Shown here: piece after piece, positions 58,911-64,000 of the stretch
Layout: each line of letters opens with the position of its first letter
Position numbering within the stretch: position 1 is the stretch's first letter
Source: Chelatococcus sp. HY11
GTDB lineage: Bacteria > Pseudomonadota > Alphaproteobacteria > Rhizobiales > Beijerinckiaceae
Direction of reading: 5' to 3'
NCBI RefSeq assembly: GCF_018398335.1
Contig: NZ_JAHBRX010000001.1
Location: 62,001-126,000, forward strand
DNA: 64,000 nt
Translations under genes and position numbers: made by a program
The notes under the pieces: model-generated
Seen by the model: only the letters and a program-made list of their open reading frames with translations
The model's database searches: none
What the model was told of the DNA's origin: nothing

Positions 58911-59725
58911 TGGCTATTTCACTTTCCAAGCTCAAGTCGACCAAGAGCCGAAAGCCGCCAATCATCGTCCTGTATGGCGTTGACGGCGTTGGCAAGACAT
59001 CCCTGGCAGCGGAATTTCCCGACCCGATCTATCTCCAGACGGCAGGAGAGAGTCCGCCTTCCGACGTCGAGCTGGCGACACCTGGCACGATCGAGACCTA
59101 CGGTGACATGCTGGATGCGATCGGCGAACTGCTAACCCAGCCGCATGACTTCAAGACGGTCATCATCGATAGTCTCGATGGGTTCGAGCCGCTGCTGCAG
59201 CGGGCCACCGCACAGCGCATCGGCGCCGACTCCATCGACTCCAACGAGAAAGGGTCGCCGGCCTCCTATGGCCGTGGCTACTCGGAGGCGGACAACGAGT
59301 GGAATGACTACCTGTCCGGCCTGGCCGAACTCGCGGCGCAAGGTATCGGTGTGGTGCAGCTTGCTCACCCCGATATCGTGCGTTTCGACTCCCCGACATC
59401 CGACCCGTACAGCCGCTACAGCCTGAAGCTCCACAAACGGGCCAACGCTCTGGTGCGCGAGCGGGCGGACATCGTCGGATTCATCAACTACCGGGTCACG
59501 TTGAAGACGGCGGACGCCGGTTTCAACAAGAAGGTGACCCACGGTGAATCTGGCGGCGACCGACAGATTCACCTGGAAGAGCGGGCCGGCTTTGTGGCCA
59601 AGAACCGCTACAACATGCCCCCAAGTGTCCCCTACAAGAAAGGTCAAGGCTACTCCGAACTCTCGAAATACTTCCCGGCGCCGGCAGGTGTCGCAAACGA
59701 TAACGACATCGCAGAAGCTGCGTAA
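58910..59725 (+). CDS. RecA-fold phage ATPase (Sak4-like recombination mediator)
   Basis: A 271-residue AAA/RecA-fold ATPase of the phage type. The Walker A motif GVDGVGKTS is at residues 23-31 and Walker B is FKTVIIDSLDG. IGVVQLAHPDIVRF and SRYSLKLHKRANALVRERADIVGFINYR are family landmarks. Neighbouring DUF669, clamp and Cas4-like genes fit a single-strand annealing/recombination module; Sak4-type function is inferred from that context. Confidence 0.85.
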   Translation: MAISLSKLKSTKSRKPPIIVLYGVDGVGKTSLAAEFPDPIYLQTAGESPPSDVELATPGTIETYGDMLDAIGELLTQPHDFKTVIIDSLDGFEPLLQRATAQRIGADSIDSNEKGSPASYGRGYSEADNEWNDYLSGLAELAAQGIGVVQLAHPDIVRFDSPTSDPYSRYSLKLHKRANALVRERADIVGFINYRVTLKTADAGFNKKVTHGESGGDRQIHLEERAGFVAKNRYNMPPSVPYKKGQGYSELSKYFPAPAGVANDNDIAEAA

Positions 59726-59738
59726 GGAGATATATTGA

Positions 59739-60257
59739 ATGGCTGCTTTAGGTGGAAGCTACAACCCGGATGCGGATCCTTCAACGGGCTCGTACGATCC
59801 CATTCCGGCCGGTGATTACAACCTCGAGATCGTCGAGTCAGACTATGCCGCCAATGCCAAGGGCAACGGCATGGTGCTCAAGCTGACCGCGCAGATCCTC
59901 GACGGCGAATACGCCGAGCGCAAGCTCTTCATCAACCTCAACCTCGAGCACGAGAACGAGAAGGCGCAGGATATCGCTCAGCGTGACTTCGCCGCCTTGC
60001 GACGAGCGGTAGGAGTGCTCAACCCTCAGCACAGCGAAGAGCTGCACTTCAAGGCGTTCATGGCAAAGGTCGGCGTGGAGAAGCGGAAGGACAACGGCGA
60101 ACTCACGAACCGAGTGAAGCAGTACTACTTCGACGGTGAAGGCGGCGCACCCGCCAACGACAACCGATCCGCTGCCAACGAGAACCGGCCAGCGCCGCAG
60201 CAACAGGCGGCAACAGGCACGGCCGGCAAGCGGCCGTGGCCGACGGGACGGCGGTAG
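59739..60257 (+). CDS. DUF669 protein, probable phage ssDNA-binding protein
   Basis: A 172-residue DUF669 protein: YDPIPAGDYNLEIVESDYAANAKGNGMVLKLTAQIL, FINLNLEHENEKAQDIAQRDFAALRRAVG. The acidic/Asn/Gln-rich tail (ANDNRSAANENRPAP) is typical of ssDNA-binding proteins. In related phages the gene follows the RecA-fold ATPase and is thought to be a Gp2.5-like ssDNA-binding protein. AAGGAG precedes the ATG. Confidence 0.85.
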   Translation: MAALGGSYNPDADPSTGSYDPIPAGDYNLEIVESDYAANAKGNGMVLKLTAQILDGEYAERKLFINLNLEHENEKAQDIAQRDFAALRRAVGVLNPQHSEELHFKAFMAKVGVEKRKDNGELTNRVKQYYFDGEGGAPANDNRSAANENRPAPQQQAATGTAGKRPWPTGRR

Positions 60258-60312
60258 TACCTAACCCCCAGGGCGGCGTTCGCGCCGCCCACCTCTCCCA
60301 AGGACACAAACC

Positions 60313-61389
60313 ATGCGCGTAGAGATTGCGCGCGCCGACTTGGCGCGCCTGCTGACGGCTGTCGACCGCGTGGTCGAGGCCAGAAGCACCATCCCCATCT
60401 TGCAGAACGTGCTTCTGACGGCCGAGGCCGGCCGTCTGAAGGTGCAGGCGACCAACCTGGACATGGAGGCGCAGGCAAGCGCGGAGGCCGAAGTGGGCGA
60501 GCCTGGCGCCGTCACGGTGCCTGGCCGAACATTGAAGGACATCGCGGCGCGCCTGCCCAAAGATGCGCTGGTCACGATCAGTGTCGAAGGCGACACTGCG
60601 ACCGTGAAGGCCGGGCGGTCGCGGTTCAAATTGCAAACGCTGCCGGCCGACGACTATCCGAACCTCGCGGCGGGCGCGTTTGACGTGACGTTCGCGCTGC
60701 CCGCCCACGACGTCAAAACCCTCTTCGGCCGAGCGGCCTACGCCATGAGCACGGAGGAGACGCGCTATTACCTCAACGGCGTGTACATGCATGTGGTTGG
60801 GGACGATCTGGTGGTGGTCGCTACCGACGGCCACCAGCTGGCACGCGTTGCGGTGCCTAGTCCCGTAGCCGAAGTGCCGGCCGTCATCATCCCGCGCCAG
60901 ATGGTGGGTGAGATCCAACGGCTAGACGCGGATCTGACCGTGTCGCTTTCCCAGTCCAAGATCCGGGTGGAGACCGGCGCGGTCGTCGTCACGTCCAAGC
61001 TGGTCGACGGCTCGTTCCCCGACTACGAGCGGGTCATCCCCCGGCAGAATGACAAGGTCGCCGTCATTGCGTCGGAGGCGCTCGCGGGAGCCGTGGCCCG
61101 TGTCTCAGCCATCCAGGACCGCAGCAGTCGGGCCGTCCGCTTTGAACTCGCCGGTGATGGTGCTGCCCTGTCCGCAACCGGGCCAGAGGGCAAGAGCGCC
61201 AGCGACGAGATCGCCATCGAGTACAGCGCGGAGCCCATCACCATCGGGTTCAACGGCGAGTACGTCACGGGCACCCTCGCGGCGATCGGGACTCCGACCG
61301 TCTCGCTGAAGCTGGGCGACCCTGGAACGCCGGCCCTTATGTGCGGGGACGATACAAGCCTGCACGTCATCATGCCGCTGAGGGTTTGA
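60313..61389 (+). CDS. dnaN: Phage-encoded bacterial-type DNA polymerase sliding clamp (beta clamp)
   Basis: A complete 358-residue beta clamp, about ten residues shorter than host clamps. Three repeated domains are recognisable: RADLARLLTAVDRVVEARSTIPILQNVLL, LNGVYMHVVGDDLVVVATDGHQLA, and a third ending LHVIMPLRV, the last matching the MPMRV-like end of DnaN. GSFPDYERVIP is the characteristic linker. It sits in the recombination/replication operon, so the phage seems to bring its own clamp for a host or phage polymerase. AAGGACA precedes the ATG. Confidence 0.95.
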   Translation: MRVEIARADLARLLTAVDRVVEARSTIPILQNVLLTAEAGRLKVQATNLDMEAQASAEAEVGEPGAVTVPGRTLKDIAARLPKDALVTISVEGDTATVKAGRSRFKLQTLPADDYPNLAAGAFDVTFALPAHDVKTLFGRAAYAMSTEETRYYLNGVYMHVVGDDLVVVATDGHQLARVAVPSPVAEVPAVIIPRQMVGEIQRLDADLTVSLSQSKIRVETGAVVVTSKLVDGSFPDYERVIPRQNDKVAVIASEALAGAVARVSAIQDRSSRAVRFELAGDGAALSATGPEGKSASDEIAIEYSAEPITIGFNGEYVTGTLAAIGTPTVSLKLGDPGTPALMCGDDTSLHVIMPLRV

Positions 61390-61392
61390 GGG

Positions 61393-61689
61393 ATGAGCAG
61401 AACAGTCACCGTTGACATGGAGGTCGAGGTCTATCTCGGGCTTCTTGATGACGATGATCTCATCAACGAGATCAGCGACCGCGGCCTACTCGATCAGCTT
61501 CCCTATAAAGCATCCGCATTGGCCGAAGACGGCCTGCGTGAGATCCGGCGCGGACACCTCGATCACGGAGTTTGCCTCATAGAGGCGGCGCTCTACCCCC
61601 GCGAAATCTCCCCCGAAACCGAACGCAAGAAATACGACGCGGCCATGGCCGCCAAACGCGAGGCAACCCATGTCCAACTTGCTGCTTGA
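61393..61689 (+). CDS. Phage protein of unknown function (98 aa)
   Basis: MSRTVTVDMEVEVYLGLLDDDDLINEISDRGLLDQL, an acidic small protein with a helical C-terminal half (RHLDHGV-like). It follows dnaN by 3 nt and overlaps the Gp157 gene by 20 nt. Similar proteins occur in rhizobial phages; function unknown. Confidence 0.7.
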   Translation: MSRTVTVDMEVEVYLGLLDDDDLINEISDRGLLDQLPYKASALAEDGLREIRRGHLDHGVCLIEAALYPREISPETERKKYDAAMAAKREATHVQLAA

Positions 61690-62173
61690 AGTCCACCTTC
61701 TGGAACGTGAGTTCCAGGATCTCGTCGCCGCCTATCCCGAGCTCGCGGAGGACGAGCAACTCCGCGCCGACACGATCGAGGGGGAGACCAACGCGGAGAT
61801 CATCCTGTCGCGGATTGCCGCGCAGATCCTGGACGCCAAGGCACTGTCTGCGGCGCAGCAATCCCGCATCGACGATCTGAAGGCCCGTCAGGCCGGCAGC
61901 GAGCGCCGTGGAGAGGCCATGCGCAAGTTGGCACTACGTCTCCTGCAGGCCGCGGACCTGCCACGTGTGCGGCTGCCTGAGGCCACGCTCACGGTCGCCA
62001 AGGGTCGCGACAGCGTCGAGATAACCGACGAGGCCGGTCTGCCCGCCTGGGCATGGAAGACCGACGTGACGAAGTCCGTGTCCAAGTCGGCGATCAAGGA
62101 AGCGCTCGACGGTGGGCTGTCCGTGCCCGGCGCCCGCATCAAGACCGGCGAACCGACGTTGCAGGTGCGGTGA
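61670..62173 (+). CDS. Gp157 family phage protein
   Basis: A 167-residue protein matching the siphovirus Gp157 family: LDAKALSAAQQSRIDDLKARQAGSERRGEAMRKLALRLL is the long coiled coil, then LPEATLTVAKGRDSVEITDEAGLPAW, then KTDVTKSVSKSAIKEALDGG. Gp157 has been linked to phage resistance or recombination in streptococcal phages; its molecular job is unclear. Confidence 0.85.
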   Translation: MSNLLLEVHLLEREFQDLVAAYPELAEDEQLRADTIEGETNAEIILSRIAAQILDAKALSAAQQSRIDDLKARQAGSERRGEAMRKLALRLLQAADLPRVRLPEATLTVAKGRDSVEITDEAGLPAWAWKTDVTKSVSKSAIKEALDGGLSVPGARIKTGEPTLQVR

Positions 62174-62337
62174 TGGAAGTGGCGAGCAGACTCCTAAACG
62201 TACTGGTCGGAATTGGCGGCGGCGTAATGGCCGGCTTCGGCTGGTATCACCATGACGTCTTCTGGGTGGCGCTCGGCGCGTTCTTTAGCATCTCAGCTCA
62301 CCTTTCCATCATCTCAGACAAACTGGACGCCCGCTAA
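62173..62337 (+). CDS. Small phage membrane protein (54 aa)
   Basis: MEVASRLLNVLVGIGGGVMAGFGWYHHDVFWVALGAFFSISAHLSI has two hydrophobic stretches. TGATG overlap with the Gp157 stop; the last base of its stop is the first of the next ATG. Confidence 0.65.
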   Translation: MEVASRLLNVLVGIGGGVMAGFGWYHHDVFWVALGAFFSISAHLSIISDKLDAR

Positions 62338-63305
62338 TGGCGCCCCTCCCGCAAATCGCGACGGTCGCCCCGACGATCGCAGCCATCTACAAGCACTACG
62401 AGGCCCGTGAACAGTGGGAGGGGCGCACCCTATCGATCTCCACGCTGGCGGATCCGTGCCTGCGCAAGCTCTGGTACGACTTCCATTGGGTGTCGCCCGG
62501 AGAAGTCCTCACGGGCCAGAAGATCCGGCTGTTTGCCACCGGCAACATCGAGGAAGACCGGTTCATCGAGGAGCTTCGGGCCATCGGCTGCGAGGTCCAG
62601 GACAAGGACCCCGCAACCGGCCGTCAGATCACAGTGACCGCCGTCGGCGGTCACGTGAAGGGCAAGCTCGACGCGGAGGTCTTGGGGCTGCCGGAGGCGC
62701 CCAAGACCATCCACGTGGCGGAAATGAAGAGCCACAATGACAAGTCATTCCGCAAACTGCTCAAGGAGGGCGTGGCCAAATCGAAGCCCGACCATTTTGG
62801 GCAGTTTCAGATGTACATGCATCTGCGGCACCGGGATCGAGCAATCTATCTCGCGGTCAACAAGAACACGGACGATCTCTACGCAGAGCGCGTCAATTAC
62901 GACGCGGAATATTGCCTACGGCTGATTGCCAAGGCAGAGCGCATCGTCCGCGCTGACGAGCCCCTGATGCGGCTCCACGAAGACCCGGACTCCAAGGCGG
63001 CCTTCGTCTGCGGCTGGTGCAAGCACAAGCCGCACTGCCACGAGAAGGCTTGGCCACGGGTGAATTGCCGGACGTGCTTGTACTCGACGGCGGAGATCGT
63101 CGGCGATCGGGGCGTCTGGACCTGCGGCCGTTGGGACAAGCCGCTGACTCACGAGGAACAGCAGGCCGGCTGTGCGGCGCACCTTTTCATCCCGGCGCTG
63201 GTTCCGGGGGAGCAGGTGAACAGCTGTGAGGAAGAAGAGTGGGTCGAATACCGGCTCGCGGATGGCGAACTGTGGAGGGATGGGGGAATGCGGGATGCTG
63301 CCTGA
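62337..63305 (+). CDS. Cas4/AddB-like PD-(D/E)XK nuclease with probable iron-sulfur cluster
   Basis: A 322-residue nuclease. The PD-(D/E)XK core is VKGKLDAEVLGL (metal Asp) followed by IHVAEMKSHN (ExK). A lone Cys41 (ADPCLRKLW) pairs with a C-terminal Cys-rich region (FVCGWCKHKPHCHEK, VNCRTC), the split-cluster layout of Cas4 and AddB. It probably resects DNA ends in phage recombination beside the RecA-fold ATPase. It is not a CRISPR component: no cas1, cas2 or array is near. Confidence 0.85.
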   Translation: MAPLPQIATVAPTIAAIYKHYEAREQWEGRTLSISTLADPCLRKLWYDFHWVSPGEVLTGQKIRLFATGNIEEDRFIEELRAIGCEVQDKDPATGRQITVTAVGGHVKGKLDAEVLGLPEAPKTIHVAEMKSHNDKSFRKLLKEGVAKSKPDHFGQFQMYMHLRHRDRAIYLAVNKNTDDLYAERVNYDAEYCLRLIAKAERIVRADEPLMRLHEDPDSKAAFVCGWCKHKPHCHEKAWPRVNCRTCLYSTAEIVGDRGVWTCGRWDKPLTHEEQQAGCAAHLFIPALVPGEQVNSCEEEEWVEYRLADGELWRDGGMRDAA

Positions 63306-63639
63306 CATCAACGACGCTCGAATTCCCGACCGAATCCGCGAGCGGATCCAGTGCCACGGCTGCTGGAACTGGACCGGGAGTGACAGCGGATCGGGCAGGG
63401 GAGGTGGATACGGCCGGGTGAGCTATCGCGGCGCGACCGTGGGTGTCCACCTCCTCATGTGGCGGTTGCTTGGCGGCCGTCGGCTACGGCCGGGCGAGCA
63501 ACTGGACCACGAATGCAACAACCGCAGGTGCTGCAACCCGCTGCACCTGCGACCGCGGACACAGGCCGTGAACCTGCGCTTGGCGCATAAGCGGCGGGTG
63601 GCCGCGAACGACAACGGCGGGAGGGCGGCATGCGCATAG
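63295..63639 (+). CDS. HNH endonuclease
   Basis: A 114-residue phage HNH protein: CHGCWNWTGS, GYGRVSYRGATVGVHLLMWRLLGG, and EQLDHECNNRRCCNPLHLRPRT. The zinc Cys pairs and the catalytic His in LDHEC are intact. The start at 63295 has GGGGGA about 7 nt upstream; earlier in-frame ATGs have poor ribosome sites. Confidence 0.85.
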   Translation: MLPDINDARIPDRIRERIQCHGCWNWTGSDSGSGRGGGYGRVSYRGATVGVHLLMWRLLGGRRLRPGEQLDHECNNRRCCNPLHLRPRTQAVNLRLAHKRRVAANDNGGRAACA

Positions 63640-63989
63640 TCACCGAGAGCGAATTTGCGGAGCGTTTGCGCCGTGTGCTCACCGCTCTGCCGGCGGTGGG
63701 GTCGGTGACAGGGCCGGGACGCTCCGGGGCTGTCGCGGCGGTCTATGCCAGCCATCAACTGCACATCCCGTTCATTCCCTACGGCGCGACCGCGCCGGTG
63801 CATCTCGGTCGCATCCTGATCATCGATACGGCACGGGAAAGTGGCTCCACGCTTCGAAAAGCTGCGCGCCGGTACGAGGCCGCTAACCCGGTCGTCGTGG
63901 CCTGCTTCGAGGAGCCGCCACGGGTGGCGTTCTGGTACGAGGCGCCGAAGCCGCAGCGCTACCGGCATGAGTTGAAGGCGGCGGCATGA
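63630..63989 (+). CDS. Phosphoribosyltransferase-like phage protein (119 aa)
   Basis: A compact type I PRTase: VGSVTGPGRSGAVAAVYASHQL is the first loop, and GRILIIDTARESGSTLRKAARRY is the PRPP-binding motif with the acidic-Thr-Ser core. It lacks the flexible hood of full-size enzymes. It may salvage bases or modify phage DNA. GGGAGGG precedes the ATG. Confidence 0.82.
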   Translation: MRIVTESEFAERLRRVLTALPAVGSVTGPGRSGAVAAVYASHQLHIPFIPYGATAPVHLGRILIIDTARESGSTLRKAARRYEAANPVVVACFEEPPRVAFWYEAPKPQRYRHELKAAA

Positions 63990-64000
63990 CTCTCTCGTTG
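63986..64000 (+). CDS. Start of next phage gene, cut by window end
   Basis: An ATGA overlap with the PRTase stop opens a frame beginning MTLSL. Only five codons are visible, so nothing can be said about the product. Confidence 0.4.

Larger units (their letters stand above)
43484..64000. mobile_element. Temperate prophage, early half (integrase to replication genes), right end outside window
   Basis: Starting at the tRNA 3' end there is an integrase, a probable excisionase, a leftward operon of small overlapping genes, an S24-type repressor, a BRO-N antirepressor, then rightward DNA-metabolism genes. Gene density, ATGA/TGATG overlaps and small unknown proteins are phage-like. No head, tail or lysis genes occur before base 64000, so they and the right attachment site must lie further on. 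Confidence 0.9.

Noticed and set aside
61661-61680. A further GCAACCCA match near the Gp157 gene
   Set aside because: It has no flanking GGC/GCC stem at the right distance and is explained by coding sequence.

Overview
The window looks like a piece of a high-GC alphaproteobacterial chromosome of the order Hyphomicrobiales (a Chelatococcus/Bosea-like genus is my guess, not proven) that carries one end of an integrated prophage. The order rpoD, dnaG, gatB/yqeY, carA, carB, greA, an Lrp-type regulator, trxB and an lsrB/vtlR-type LysR gene is a rhizobial-type arrangement. DUF992, HlyU-family and ELM1-family proteins also fit that group.

Bases 1-43400 are host chromosome. From left to right: the 5' part of uvrB; a heme oxygenase/bacteriophytochrome kinase operon; a methyltransferase; a DUF1800/DUF1501 secreted pair; a frameshifted SemiSWEET remnant; a secreted possible beta-barrel protein; a DUF486 membrane protein; a PQQ-type sugar dehydrogenase; an aspartate aminotransferase; a DUF992 protein; an EF-G-like GTPase; an acyl-CoA ligase; msrP; a gap with a candidate AbcR-like small RNA next to lsrB; trxB; an ELM1-family gene; an Lrp regulator; a lipoprotein; greA; carB; a GtrA-family protein; a methyltransferase; a cupin; carA; yqeY; dnaG; rpoD; hlyU-like; an adenylate cyclase; a Tad-type von Willebrand protein; and tRNA-Ile2(CAU).

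Bases 43484-64000 are the early half of a temperate phage integrated at the tRNA 3' end; its other end lies outside the window. A leftward operon (about 52190 to 43541) carries a string of small phage proteins, a DnaA-C-like HTH protein, a 3'-5' exonuclease, an ASCH-like protein, a probable excisionase and the tyrosine integrase. An S24-type (LexA/CI-like) repressor sits between leftward and rightward early promoters whose spacers contain ACAAG/CTTGT operator half-sites, a lambda-like immunity layout. The rightward operon carries a BRO-N antirepressor and then a replication/recombination set: a RecA-fold ATPase, a DUF669 ssDNA-binding candidate, a complete bacterial-type sliding clamp, a Gp157 protein and a Cas4/AddB-like nuclease. 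An HNH nuclease and a phosphoribosyltransferase-like protein follow.

The most striking object is at 54608-56189. Twelve stem-loops, all in the same orientation, have different but self-complementary stems that all close with GGC/GCC. Eleven have a loop of exactly 30 nt and one has 31. Each loop carries a central CGCAACCCA-like motif at loop position 12, flanked by two variable segments (9 and 10 nt). The array fills both flanks, and the first 170 nt, of a gene encoding a coiled coil plus an IS110-type C-terminal transposase domain, without the N-terminal DEDD/RuvC-like domain of IS110 enzymes. I know of no described system with this layout, and I regard it as the main candidate for new biology here.
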